Both the position numbers and the translations under genes were made by a program. The notes below the pieces were generated by a model that saw nothing but the letters and a program-made list of their open reading frames with translations, did not search any database and was not told the origin of the DNA. 64,000 nucleotides of DNA. It comes from Crenobacter caeni (GTDB taxonomy: Bacteria; Pseudomonadota; Gammaproteobacteria; Burkholderiales; Chromobacteriaceae). Where the stretch lies: assembly GCF_010435965.1 (NCBI RefSeq), contig NZ_JAAGAA010000004.1, positions 1-64,000 on the forward strand, given 5' to 3'. Of the stretch, positions 1 to 9,994 are shown in pieces (positions within the stretch are counted from its first letter, which is position 1; each line of letters opens with the position of its first letter).

Positions 1-248
1 ACTGATGACGACAACCGGCCCACGGCCTGACGGACAACCTGATATCCACAACAGTCTTCAAGACTGAGGGGCTTTTGAGGACCGTCAGGAGCGGCTCACA
101 TCATGGATCGGGCATAGCTGCCCATCAGGAATCCGGATAGATTAGAGCAAGCCTTCCCTGTCATTGTTCATCACGATTCTGTCCTTGCAAAGTTCAGGCT
201 GACCATAGATTGTGGCGACAAGCCCCTTGCATCCCAAGCGCCCCCGAA

Positions 249-376
249 GGCTCGCGACTTCCCCGGCAACAAAGACGCTGGCGAGGCGCTGGCCAACTCG
301 CGATTCGCTACCGTCGAATCGCTCGGACAAGGGCCAGCTTAAGACCTCGCCAGCGCCTTTGTTGCCGGCGCGAGCC
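249..376. repeat. Long interrupted inverted repeat (cruciform or MITE-like)
   Basis: Four nested complementary arm pairs can be read directly: 249-256 with 369-376 (8 of 8), 263-286 with 345-368 (23 of 24), 288-294 with 332-338 (7 of 7), and 300-307 with 315-322 (8 of 8). The whole 128-base unit could fold into one long hairpin. It lies outside any gene and has no U-tract, so it does not resemble a terminator. A miniature inverted-repeat element or a degenerate recombination site is possible. No flanking target duplication is obvious. Confidence 0.6.
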
Positions 377-458
377 TACGCGGGAGGGTGGCTGGCGCAA
401 GGACGTCGCATCTTGGCGGCCGTCGTATCCGTATTTAATTACGACAGCGCCAAACAAA

Positions 459-483
459 AAGGGCCGGCGCGCGGCCGGCCCTT
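459..483 (-). terminator. Rho-independent terminator of the TRAP operon
   Basis: A 10-bp GC-rich stem (459-468 with 474-483) has a five-base loop. Read on the minus strand it is followed by a T-rich stretch (TTTTTGTTT). It lies 15 bases beyond the stop codon of the distal TRAP binding-protein gene and probably ends that transcript. Confidence 0.85.
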
Positions 484-498
484 GGCGTGGGGCTGGAT

Positions 499-1584
499 TT
501 ACTTCTTGTTGGTGTACATGAAGGTTTCCATGCCCAGCTCGGCGAGGTTGAACCAGCCGTGCTCGAGCGCGCGGAATTTCTTCCACGGCGCGTAGATCTT
601 GGCGAACGCCGGGTTCTTGGCCGCCTCTTCCTCGTACAGCTTGAACGCCTCGGTGTGCGCGGCCTTCATGATGTCTGCCGGGTACTTCTTCAGCTTGGTG
701 CCCTTTTGCAGCAGCGACACCAGCGCCTGTGGGTTCTTCGCGTCGTACTCGGCGAGCATCAAGAGGTTCGCCTCGGCGGCGGCGGTTTCGAACGCGAGCT
801 GGTAGTCCTTCGGCAGCTTCGCCCATTCCTTGCTGTTCACGTAGAACGACAGGTTCGGGCCCGGTTCCCAGAAGCCCGGGTAGTAGTAGAACTTGGCGAC
901 CTTGTAAAAGCCGAGCTTCTCGTCGTCGTACGGGCCGACCCATTCGGTCGCGTCGATGGTGCCTTTTTCCAGTGCCGGGTAGATGTCGCCGCCCGGGATG
1001 GACTGCGGGATCGCGCCGAGCTTGGCCATGATCTCGCCGCCGAAGCCCGGGATGCGCATCTTCAGGCCCTTGAGGTCGGCGAGCGACTTCACTTCATTAC
1101 GGAACCAGCCGCCCATCTGGCAGCCGGTGTTGCCGCCCGGGAAGTTGACGATGTTGTACTGCGCGAACAGTTCGCGCATCAGCTTCATGCCGCCGCCGTA
1201 GTAGAGCCAGGCGTTCTGCTGGCGCGCGGTCAGGCCGAACGGCAAGGACGTATCGAAGGCGAACGCCTTGTTCTTGCCGACGTAGTAGTAGCTGGCGGTA
1301 TGGCCGCACTCGACGGTGCCGTTCTGCACCACGTCGAGCACCTGGTTGCCCGGGGCGATCTCGCCGCCCGGGAATACGCGGATCTGGAACTTGCCGCCGG
1401 TCAGCTCGGCAACGCGTTTGGACAGTTGTTCGGCGCCGCCGTAGATGGTGTCGAGGCTCTTGGGGAAGCTCGACGCCATGCGCCAGCGTACGGTCGGGCC
1501 GTCGGCGGCCAAGGCGGGTGCGCTGACGGCGGCAGCGGTGGCGCCGGCGACACCGGCTTTCTTCAGGAAGGAACGTCTCTCCAT
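499..1584 (-). CDS. TRAP transporter substrate-binding protein (TakP-like), copy 1
   Basis: 361-residue periplasmic solute receptor of a tripartite ATP-independent transporter. The N-terminus has a twin-arginine signal (RRSFLKK followed by a hydrophobic Ala-rich stretch ending APALAA), so Tat export is likely. The body carries motifs that I recall from alpha-keto-acid-binding TakP proteins: SSFPKSLDTIYGGAE, FPGGNTGCQMGGWFR and ATEWVGPYDDEKLGFYK. This suggests a keto or hydroxy acid ligand, but the ligand is inferred. An AAAGGAG ribosome binding site sits just before the ATG. The gene is the last of the operon and a close paralog of the gene upstream; a terminator separates the two. Confidence 0.9.
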   Translation of the reverse strand: MERRSFLKKAGVAGATAAAVSAPALAADGPTVRWRMASSFPKSLDTIYGGAEQLSKRVAELTGGKFQIRVFPGGEIAPGNQVLDVVQNGTVECGHTASYYYVGKNKAFAFDTSLPFGLTARQQNAWLYYGGGMKLMRELFAQYNIVNFPGGNTGCQMGGWFRNEVKSLADLKGLKMRIPGFGGEIMAKLGAIPQSIPGGDIYPALEKGTIDATEWVGPYDDEKLGFYKVAKFYYYPGFWEPGPNLSFYVNSKEWAKLPKDYQLAFETAAAEANLLMLAEYDAKNPQALVSLLQKGTKLKKYPADIMKAAHTEAFKLYEEEAAKNPAFAKIYAPWKKFRALEHGWFNLAELGMETFMYTNKK

Positions 1585-1678
1585 GGTCTTCTCCTTTGGG
1601 GCTGCGCTCTGCTGGCGCTCTTTGTTGCCCGTTTTACGTTGCTGTCGGTGGTGCGGACGGGAGTGATTGCGACAAAAA

Positions 1679-1700
1679 AGCGGAGCCCGAGGGCCCCGCT
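1679..1700 (-). terminator. Terminator between the two TRAP binding-protein genes
   Basis: The stem (1679-1688 with 1691-1700) pairs with one wobble or mismatch and a very short loop. On the minus strand it is followed by TTTTTTG. It lies 7 bases past the stop of copy 2 and would partly uncouple copy 1 from the upstream genes. Confidence 0.75.
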
Positions 1701-1707
1701 GCCGGGT

Positions 1708-2796
1708 TTACTTCACGCGGTTGCTGTACATGAACGAATCCATGCCCAGTTCTGCGAGGTTGAACCAGCCATGCTCGAGCGCGCGGAACTTCTTCCACGG
1801 GCCGTAGATCTTGGCGAAGGTCGGGTTCTTCTTCGCCTCTTCCTCGTAGAGCTGGAACGCGATGGTCTGCGCGGCCTTCATGATGTCCGCCGGGTACTTC
1901 TTCAGCTTGACGCCCTTTTGCAGCAGGCGCACCAGGGCCTGCGGGTTCTGCGCGTCGTACTGGGCGAGCATGGTCAGGTTAGCTTCGGCTGCGGCCGCCT
2001 CGAACGCTTCCTTGTACAGCTTGGGCAGCTTTTCCCACTGCGCCTTGTTGACGATGAAGGACAGCGTCGGGCCCGGCTCCCAGAAGCCCGGGTAGTAGTA
2101 GTAAGGCGCGACCTTGTAAAAGCCGAGCTTCTCGTCGTCGTACGGGCCGACCCATTCGGTCGCGTCGATGGTGCCTTTTTCCAGCGCCGGGTAGATGTCG
2201 CCGGCCGGCAGCGACTGCGGGATCGCGCCCATCTTGGCCATGATCTCGCCGCCGAAGCCCGGGATGCGCATCTTCAGGCCCTTGAGGTCGGCGAGCGACT
2301 TCACTTCCTTGCGGAACCAGCCGCCCATCTGGCAGCCGGTGTTGCCGCCCGGGAAGTTCACGCAGCCATACTGCGCGTAGAGTTCACGCGTCGCCTTCAG
2401 GCCGCCGCCGTAGTAGAGCCACGCGTTCTGCTGGCGCGAAGTCAGGCCGAACGGCATCGAGGTGTCGAAGGCGAACGCCTTGTTCTTGCCGACGTAGTAG
2501 TAGCCGGCGGTGTGGCCGCACTCGACGGTGTTGTTCTGTACGACATCCAGCACCTGGTTGCCCGGGGCGATTTCGCCGGCCGGGAACACGCGGATCTGGA
2601 ACTTGCCGCCGGTCAGCTCGGCGATGCGGCGGGACATGCGCTCGGCCGCGCCGTAGATGGTGTCGAGGCTCTTGGGGAAGCTCGACGCCAGGCGCCAGCG
2701 GATGGCCGGCAGGTCGGCCGCCAGCGCGGGTGCGCTGACAGTCGCGGCGGCAGCGCCGGCGACGCCGGCTTTCTTGAGGAAGGAACGTCTTTCCAT
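1708..2796 (-). CDS. TRAP transporter substrate-binding protein (TakP-like), copy 2
   Basis: 362-residue periplasmic receptor with the same twin-arginine signal (MERRSFLKKAGVAG) and family motifs as copy 1; the two differ at scattered positions along their whole length. I chose the ATG at 2796 rather than the in-frame one 7 codons upstream, because AGGAG lies 5 bases before it and the alignment with copy 1 starts there. The gene directly follows the large permease gene, the usual arrangement for a DctP subunit. Different residues between the copies (for example QYGCVNFPGG versus QYNIVNFPGG) could mean a shifted ligand range. Confidence 0.9.
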   Translation of the reverse strand: MERRSFLKKAGVAGAAAATVSAPALAADLPAIRWRLASSFPKSLDTIYGAAERMSRRIAELTGGKFQIRVFPAGEIAPGNQVLDVVQNNTVECGHTAGYYYVGKNKAFAFDTSMPFGLTSRQQNAWLYYGGGLKATRELYAQYGCVNFPGGNTGCQMGGWFRKEVKSLADLKGLKMRIPGFGGEIMAKMGAIPQSLPAGDIYPALEKGTIDATEWVGPYDDEKLGFYKVAPYYYYPGFWEPGPTLSFIVNKAQWEKLPKLYKEAFEAAAAEANLTMLAQYDAQNPQALVRLLQKGVKLKKYPADIMKAAQTIAFQLYEEEAKKNPTFAKIYGPWKKFRALEHGWFNLAELGMDSFMYSNRVK

Positions 2797-2820
2797 GTTT
2801 TTCTCCTGGTTATGCAAAGC

Positions 2821-2845
2821 AGCGCGCAGGATGGGGCTGCGCGCT
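2821..2845 (-). other. Intercistronic hairpin between dctM-type and dctP-type genes
   Basis: A perfect 9-bp stem (2821-2829 with 2837-2845) and a 7-base loop lie in the 60-base gap between the permease and binding-protein genes. No T-run follows. Such hairpins often stabilise mRNA so that the binding protein outnumbers the permease; that role is inferred. Confidence 0.5.
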
Positions 2846-2856
2846 TGAATCGGGGC

Positions 2857-4386
2857 TTACTGGCCTGTCAGCGCCTTGAGGGCGGCGTCGCTCTCGTCGG
2901 GGGTGCTGGCGGTTGCGCCGCTGGCGTCGCCGCCTTCACCGGTCAGCGACGAGAGCGCGGCGGCGCTTTCGTCGGCCGCACCGGACGCGTCGCCGTAGCT
3001 CTCGCTGTCGGTCGAGAGCTGTTCGAGCACCATTTCGGCCTTGCTCTCGTCGACGACGATTTCCTTGTCACGCAGCGCGGTGGTCAGCTGCGGGAAGGCG
3101 ATCACGATGCCGATCATCACGATCTGGATCAGCACGTAGGGGATGGCGCCCTTGTAGATGTTGCCGCTGCTGACTTCCTTGGGCGCGACGCTCCTGAGGA
3201 AGAACAGCGCGAAGCCGAACGGCGGGTGCATGAACGAGGTCTGCATGTTCACCGCGAGGATCACGCCGAACCAGACCAGGTCGATGCCGAGGCTCTCTGC
3301 AACCGGCGCCAACAGCGGCACCAGGATGAAGGCGATCTCGAAGAAGTCGAGGAAGAACGCGAGGAAGAACACCAGCACGTTGACCGCGATCAGGAAGCCG
3401 ACCTCACCGCCTGGCAGCGAGGTCATCAGGTGTTCGACCCACTTGTCGCCGTCGACGCCCAAGAAGGCGATGCGGAAGACGCGCGCGCCGATCAGGATGA
3501 ACACCACGAAGGTGGTCAGCTTCAGCGTCGAGTCCATCGCCTGCTTGAGCAGGCCCATGTCCAGCTTGCGGTTGATCACGGCGAGGATGATGGCGCCGAC
3601 CGCGCCCATCGCACCGCCCTCGGTCGGGGTCGCGATGCCGAGGAAGATGGTGCCCAGCACCAGGAAGATCAGCAGCAGCGGCGGCACCATCACCAAGAGC
3701 ACGCGGGCGAACAGTGCGCCGCCGCGCAGGGTGCGCGCCTCTTCCGGCAGGGCAGGCGCCCACTGCGGCTTCACCATGGTTACGCCGAAGATGAACATCG
3801 CGTAGAGCGCGCACAGGCCCAGACCCGGCAGCAGCGCGGCCGCGTACATGTCGCCGACCGAAGTGCCCAGCTGGTCGGCCAGCACGATCAGCACCAGGCT
3901 GGGCGGGATGATCTGCGCGAGCGTGCCGGAGGCGGCGATCACGCCGGTGGCGATCTTCTGGTCGTAGCCGTAGCGCAGCATGATGGGCAGCGAGATCAGG
4001 CCCATCGAGATCACCGACGCGGCGACCACGCCGGTGGTTGCGGCGAGCAGGGCGCCGACGAAGATCACCGCGTAGGCGATGCCGCCGCGCACGCGGCCGA
4101 ACAGCTGGCCGATGGTCTCGAGCATCGCCTCGGCCATGCCGGAGCGCTCGAGGATCAGGCCCATGAAGGTGAAGAAGGGGATCGCCAGCAGCGTGTCGTT
4201 ACGCATGATGTCGAACACCTGGCGCGGCAGGGCCTGCAGGAGTTCGGGGCGCAGCAGTTCAAAGTGGATGCCGACCCAGCTGAAAAACAGGCCGACCGCG
4301 GCGAGCGCGAAGGCAACCGGGTAGCCGATCAGCAGGAACAGGATCAGCGACCCGAACATGATTGGGGCCATCAATTCGAGGCTCAT
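2857..4386 (-). CDS. TRAP transporter large permease (DctM family) with acidic repeat tail
   Basis: 509-residue inner-membrane protein, about a dozen hydrophobic segments, the substrate:sodium symport subunit of a TRAP transporter. Family features include the N-terminal LILFLLIGYPVAFAL segment and AASGTLAQIIPPSLVLIVLADQ in mid-protein. The start overlaps the stop of the small subunit gene by ATGA. Unusually, the last ~60 residues form a non-membrane Ser/Asp/Ala-rich tail with two imperfect copies of a unit containing GDASGA, DES and AL-x-x-LTG. This tail is not part of the conserved DctM core, and its function is unknown. Confidence 0.93.
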   Translation of the reverse strand: MSLELMAPIMFGSLILFLLIGYPVAFALAAVGLFFSWVGIHFELLRPELLQALPRQVFDIMRNDTLLAIPFFTFMGLILERSGMAEAMLETIGQLFGRVRGGIAYAVIFVGALLAATTGVVAASVISMGLISLPIMLRYGYDQKIATGVIAASGTLAQIIPPSLVLIVLADQLGTSVGDMYAAALLPGLGLCALYAMFIFGVTMVKPQWAPALPEEARTLRGGALFARVLLVMVPPLLLIFLVLGTIFLGIATPTEGGAMGAVGAIILAVINRKLDMGLLKQAMDSTLKLTTFVVFILIGARVFRIAFLGVDGDKWVEHLMTSLPGGEVGFLIAVNVLVFFLAFFLDFFEIAFILVPLLAPVAESLGIDLVWFGVILAVNMQTSFMHPPFGFALFFLRSVAPKEVSSGNIYKGAIPYVLIQIVMIGIVIAFPQLTTALRDKEIVVDESKAEMVLEQLSTDSESYGDASGAADESAAALSSLTGEGGDASGATASTPDESDAALKALTGQ

Positions 4387-4937
4387 ACGTGTTCATCCTC
4401 TTTCGGGTCGATTGCCTTGTCGAGCGGGTTGGGGGCGATGCCCGCCAAGAAGCCGACGCGCTTGATGATTTCGGAGACGCCCTGCAGGGTGAGCAGCGTG
4501 AAGCCGATGGGGATCAGCACCAGCACCGGCCAGCGGATCAGGCCGCCGTTGTCGGCCGACATCTCGCCGCTGATCCACGCGTCCATGAACATTGGCCAGC
4601 CGAAGTAGACGAGCAGGGTGCTAAAGGGCAGCAGGAACAGCACGGTGCACACGATGTCGAGCAGCGCCTGGCCGCGCGCCGACAGCTTGCTGGAGAGCAG
4701 GTCGATGCGGATGTGTTCGTTCTTCTGCAGCGTGTACGCGCCGGCGAACAGGAACATCGCCGAGAACAGATACCACTGGATTTCGAGGAAGCCGTTTGAG
4801 CTGACGTGGAATATTTTGCGGACGACGGCGTTGCCGGCGCTGATGAGCACGACAATCAGCACGATCCATGATGCGGACCGGCCTATGCGCGCGTTGATCG
4901 CGTCGATCAGACGCGACAGGGCGAGCAGGGTGTGCAC
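4383..4937 (-). CDS. TRAP transporter small permease (DctQ family)
   Basis: 184-residue inner-membrane protein with four hydrophobic segments, the small subunit that pairs with the DctM-type protein. The family-typical tract FLEIQWYLFSAMFLFAGAYT is present in mid-protein. It is the first gene of the operon and overlaps the large subunit by four bases, so the two are translationally coupled. A good ribosome binding site (AGGAGA) precedes the ATG. Confidence 0.9.
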   Translation of the reverse strand: MHTLLALSRLIDAINARIGRSASWIVLIVVLISAGNAVVRKIFHVSSNGFLEIQWYLFSAMFLFAGAYTLQKNEHIRIDLLSSKLSARGQALLDIVCTVLFLLPFSTLLVYFGWPMFMDAWISGEMSADNGGLIRWPVLVLIPIGFTLLTLQGVSEIIKRVGFLAGIAPNPLDKAIDPKEDEHV

Positions 4938-4978
4938 GATTTCTCCTGAGTGTGGAAGGCCTGAGGCTTGTTATCGTT

Positions 4979-5003
4979 ATCCGGGTATTATTCCGGATGA
5001 CAA
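4979..5003 (-). promoter_or_regulatory. Candidate promoter and operator of the TRAP operon
   Basis: On the minus strand TTGTCA (5003-4998) is followed after 16 bases by GATAAC, a plausible sigma-70 pair about 45 bases before the first TRAP gene. An inverted repeat, ATCCGG with CCGGAT (4979-4984 and 4993-4998), lies between and overlaps both elements, as a repressor site would. Read by eye; no regulator is encoded nearby. Confidence 0.4.
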
Positions 5004-5150
5004 AATACTAATCCTTTGGCATTTCAGAAGAAAGGGTGCGCCCCTCAGGGATTCCCCGCATGGGCGGTAGAGCAGGAGGGCGTGCCTGCGCTTGCCCGGG
5101 CGGGGCGGGAGGCTTGCGCGGTTGGGAAGGGCTGCGTGTGTCGGCGGCTG

Positions 5151-5195
5151 GCGCGCACTGCTACGCCAGCATGAATGCGGCGTAGCAGTGCGCGC
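5151..5195. repeat. Perfect 17-bp hairpin downstream of the NlpC/P60 gene
   Basis: 5151-5167 is exactly complementary to 5179-5195, with an 11-base loop. It begins 7 bases after the stop of the minus-strand NlpC/P60 gene. There is no T-run in either direction, so it is not a classical intrinsic terminator. It could protect the 3' end of the mRNA or be a REP-like element. Confidence 0.6.
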
Positions 5196-5201
5196 AGGCC
5201 C

Positions 5202-5702
5202 TTACTGGAACAGGGTGCGCCCGCCCTGGTAGCGGGCCTGGAACCAGGGGTTGCTCAGCGATTCGACGCGGATCTGGCTGTTGGTGCGCGGCGCGTGAAC
5301 GAACTTGCCGTCGCCGATGTAGATCCCCATGTGGGAGAACGGGCGGTCCATGGTGTTGAAGAACACGAAGTCGCCGACGCGCAGCCGCGTGTCGGATACC
5401 GGACGGCTCGCTTCGGCGATTTGCGCGGCGGTGCGCGGCAGCTCGACTCCCAGCGCCTGCCGGTAGATGTAGCCAGCCATGCCGCTGCAGTCGAGCCCGG
5501 CCTCGGGGTTGCTGCCGCCGAAGCGGTAGTCGATGCCCAACAGGCTCATCGTCACCATCAGCACTTCGCGCCCCGCGCCTTCGGCCTTGAGCGAGGAGAG
5601 CGCGAGCGAAGGCCTGGGGCGCGGCGGCTTTTTCGGCGGCGTGCTCGAGCATGCCGCGATGAGCAGGATCAGGCCGAGGGTGGCAAGACGGTGGGTCTGC
5701 AT
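5202..5702 (-). CDS. NlpC/P60-family lipoprotein endopeptidase
   Basis: 166-residue cell-wall hydrolase of the C40 family, likely cleaving peptidoglycan stem peptides. It has a lipoprotein signal (LLIAAC, Cys18), so it should be membrane-anchored in the periplasm. The catalytic set is visible: Cys72 in DCSG, His124 in SHMGIYIG and His136 in VHAPRT. It follows uup by 3 bases on the same strand and is probably co-transcribed, though the two products have unrelated roles. Confidence 0.92.
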   Translation of the reverse strand: MQTHRLATLGLILLIAACSSTPPKKPPRPRPSLALSSLKAEGAGREVLMVTMSLLGIDYRFGGSNPEAGLDCSGMAGYIYRQALGVELPRTAAQIAEASRPVSDTRLRVGDFVFFNTMDRPFSHMGIYIGDGKFVHAPRTNSQIRVESLSNPWFQARYQGGRTLFQ

Positions 5703-5705
5703 GGC

Positions 5706-7610
<1,905 letters not shown>

Positions 7611-7914
7611 GGGGTCGATATCGGTGAGAGCTTACAATGGCGCGTATTGTAGCAGGGACGGCCAGCCTGCCGTGCGCCTTGGGGCCTGTCACGATCTGCT
7701 GCGCGCGGGCGCAAGGCGTTTAAAACGGCCTCGAAGTGCAGGTGTTTCCGTGTGCATGCCGGTTTCCCAGCCGTTTTTGCCTTGTCTAGCCCTTGCCCGC
7801 GAGCGCGGGAACGCGCGCTTAGCGCGCCGGGCGCGCAGCATGTACAATGCGCGCGGGCGCAGGCCGTGCCTTGGCGGCCCGCATCATTTGCATCCCAGAC
7901 CTGAAGGTGAGTCC
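7611..7914. promoter_or_regulatory. Divergent intergenic region upstream of uup
   Basis: About 300 bases without a gene. A palindrome of two outward-facing -10-like hexamers, TACAAT and ATTGTA (7633-7638 and 7646-7651), lies just upstream of uup. A further TACAAT lies near 7849-7854, upstream of the plus-strand gene at 7915. No convincing -35 partners are visible. Confidence 0.3.
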
Positions 7915-8271
7915 ATGTATTTCGTCGACCGTTCCGTAGCCATCATCAAGCCGCGCCAGCCCTTCCTCGACTGGCTGACCAGCGTCGCCGGGGACGATAT
8001 GGTCGACCTCACCCTGGACAACCTGCGCGCCGACTGCACCGCCTTGCTGGTGCCCGAGTACGACGAGCCGGAAGAGGCGGTCGCCTGGATCGACGAGCGC
8101 GCCGAGCAGCTGTTCCGCCAGGAACTCGCCAGCTGGCACGAGGACGAGGCCGCCTGGCCGGCCGACCGTTCGCTGATGGTGTTCTGGCAGTGGTTCGACG
8201 TCGAGTTCCACTCGCTGGTGCTCGACTCGGTCGACGCGCCGATCGAGAACAGCCCGGCGCTCGACGCGTAA
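7915..8271 (+). CDS. Conserved hypothetical protein, 118 aa
   Basis: 118-residue acidic soluble protein starting MYFVDRSVAIIKPRQPFLDW, with many Asp, Glu and Trp residues and no signal or membrane segment. The ATG at 7915 has GAAGGTGAG ahead of it. I know of similar small proteins in betaproteobacteria but cannot assign a function. It is the first gene of the run leading to folC. Confidence 0.75.
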   Translation: MYFVDRSVAIIKPRQPFLDWLTSVAGDDMVDLTLDNLRADCTALLVPEYDEPEEAVAWIDERAEQLFRQELASWHEDEAAWPADRSLMVFWQWFDVEFHSLVLDSVDAPIENSPALDA

Positions 8272-8294
8272 GCGCGGGCGCGCCGCTGGTGGCG

Positions 8295-8726
8295 ATGCGC
8301 CCCTTCGTGCTGCTGGCGCGCCCCTCGCGCCTGGCACGCTTGCTCGCCACGTTGTTCGCGGCCGCCTTTGCCTTGGCTGTCTTTTTTTACGCGCTGCCGG
8401 TCTGGTTGCTGCCGGTCCTGTTTGCCGCGTGGCTGATGGTGCTGGCGAGCGAGGGCTATTTGCCCTGGCGGCGTCCGGTCATCGGCGTGCGCGTCGACGC
8501 CGCGGGCGGCCTTTACCTGCTGCCCGGCGGTGAAGGGCCCTGTATCGTGTCGGAGGCGTCGCTCGCCAGCCGCTACCTGACCGTGCTGGTGTGCCGCACC
8601 GCGCATCGCCGTTACCGGCTGGTGCTGTGGCCGGACAGTACCGACCCCGAATCCCTGCGCCGCCTGCGCGTGCATTTGCGCTGGCAACGCCCCCTGCTAG
8701 ACGGAGATCCCGATGCACAAGCCTGA
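8295..8726 (+). CDS. YgfX-like membrane protein
   Basis: About 143 residues. Two hydrophobic segments near residues 12-50 are followed by a soluble domain ending LVLWPDSTDPESLRRLRVHLRW. This arrangement matches the YgfX (CptA) family, a small inner-membrane protein paired in enterobacteria with the flavinylation factor SdhE. No sdhE lies next to it here. The start is uncertain (ATG 8295 or GTG 8289); neither has a strong ribosome binding site. It overlaps folC by 14 bases, so the two are probably co-translated. Confidence 0.65.
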   Translation: MRPFVLLARPSRLARLLATLFAAAFALAVFFYALPVWLLPVLFAAWLMVLASEGYLPWRRPVIGVRVDAAGGLYLLPGGEGPCIVSEASLASRYLTVLVCRTAHRRYRLVLWPDSTDPESLRRLRVHLRWQRPLLDGDPDAQA

Positions 8727-9987
8727 CCGCCACGCGCCGCTCGTAGAGTGGCTTGCCTACCTGGAAGCCATCCACCCGGTCGTGATCGATATGGGGCTTA
8801 GCCGTGTCGACGCGGTCAGGCAGGCGATGGGCCTCTCGCCGGATTTTCCCGTGGTGCTGATCGGCGGCACCAACGGCAAGGGCTCGGTCGCGGCGATGGT
8901 GTCGACCATCCTCAAGTGTGCGGGCTACAAGGTCGGCACCTATACCTCGCCGCACATCCTGCATTACAACGAGCGGGTCGCCATCGACCTCACGCCGGCG
9001 GGCGACGCGACCATCGTCGACGGTTTGGCGGCGGTCGAGGCGGCGCGCGGCGACGTCTCGCTCACTTATTTCGAATATGGCACGCTGGCGGCGATGAAGA
9101 CCTTCGTCGACGCGAAGGTCGACGTCGCGGTGCTCGAGGTGGGGCTGGGCGGTAGGCTCGACGCGACCAACGTGTTCGACGCCGACGTCAGCGCCGTGGT
9201 CAGTGTCGACCTCGACCACCAGGCCTTCCTCGGCGACACCCGGGAGGCGATCGGCTTCGAGAAGGCCGGCATCTACCGCGCAGGGCGCACCGCGATCTGC
9301 GCCGACCCCAACCCGCCCGCGTCGCTGGTCGCGCAGATCGGCAAGGTCGGTGCGCGTGCCATGCTGCTGGGGCAGGACTACCGCTACGAACGCCTGGACG
9401 CACAGTGGAACTTCCGCGCAGGCGAACGCGCACGCTTCGCGCTGCCGCTGCCGGCGCTGCGCGGCGCGTACCAGCTGGGCAACGCGGCGTGTGCGCTGGC
9501 GATCATCGACGCGCTGCGCGAACGCCTGCCGGTCGACCTGGGTGCCGTCAAGCGCGGCCTGTTGGAAGTGAGCTGGCCGGGGCGCTTCCAGGTGCTGCCC
9601 GGCCGCCCGCAGGTGGTGCTCGACGTCGGCCACAACCCGCACGCGGCACGCGCGCTGTCGGCCGGTCTGCGCCAGTTGCCGTTCGCGTCCCGTCGCATCG
9701 CGGTGTTCTCGATGCTCGCCGACAAGGACATGAAGACGGTGGTCGATACCCTGCGCGACGACTTCGACGCGTGGTACGTGGCGCCGCTGGAAGGCTCGCG
9801 TGCGCTCAGTGCAGAAGAACTCTCGGCGCGGCTCGCCGACAGCGGGGTCGACGGCGTGCGCCGTTTCCCCGACATTGCAAGCGCCTGGCATGCCGCCTTA
9901 TCGGAGGCGGGCGACGATGGTAGAATCTGCGTCTTCGGATCGTTCCATACCGTCGCCGCCGTGATGGCGGCGCGCAGCGAGGCTTGA
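8713..9987 (+). CDS. folC: Dihydrofolate synthase / folylpolyglutamate synthase
   Basis: 424-residue cytosolic Mur-ligase-type enzyme that adds glutamate to dihydropteroate and to reduced folates. The ATP-binding loop GGTNGKGSVAAM is near residue 55, and YTSPHILHYNERV, LEVGLGGRLDATN and DVGHNPHA all follow as in FolC. GGAGATCCCG precedes the ATG. It sits in the conserved betaproteobacterial order folC / SPOR / cvpA / purF. Confidence 0.96.
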   Translation: MHKPDRHAPLVEWLAYLEAIHPVVIDMGLSRVDAVRQAMGLSPDFPVVLIGGTNGKGSVAAMVSTILKCAGYKVGTYTSPHILHYNERVAIDLTPAGDATIVDGLAAVEAARGDVSLTYFEYGTLAAMKTFVDAKVDVAVLEVGLGGRLDATNVFDADVSAVVSVDLDHQAFLGDTREAIGFEKAGIYRAGRTAICADPNPPASLVAQIGKVGARAMLLGQDYRYERLDAQWNFRAGERARFALPLPALRGAYQLGNAACALAIIDALRERLPVDLGAVKRGLLEVSWPGRFQVLPGRPQVVLDVGHNPHAARALSAGLRQLPFASRRIAVFSMLADKDMKTVVDTLRDDFDAWYVAPLEGSRALSAEELSARLADSGVDGVRRFPDIASAWHAALSEAGDDGRICVFGSFHTVAAVMAARSEA

Positions 9988-9994
9988 AATCGAC

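Larger units (their letters stand above)
1..498. other. Gene-poor segment, possibly foreign
   Basis: I see no convincing gene here. By eye the first ~240 bases are clearly less GC-rich than the rest of the window, which suggests transferred DNA or the end of a mobile element. A 62-codon minus-strand ORF (142-330) overlaps the large inverted repeat and has no ribosome binding site I can defend. A short perfect palindrome, CAGTCTTCAAGACTG, lies at 52-66. The large inverted repeat and the terminator of the neighbouring gene are listed separately. Confidence 0.5.

Noticed and set aside
142-330. 62-codon minus-strand ORF in the gene-poor start
   Set aside because: It lies partly in the large inverted repeat, lacks a defensible ribosome binding site and resembles no protein I know.
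249-376. Integron attC site
   Set aside because: The nested repeat is far longer than a usual attC, and no clear GTTRRRY / RYYYAAC core sites are visible.
487-4608. Very long plus-strand open frame across the TRAP operon
   Set aside because: It is a shadow of the minus-strand genes; composition is Arg/His/Gln-rich and the opposite strand encodes clear TRAP proteins with ribosome binding sites.
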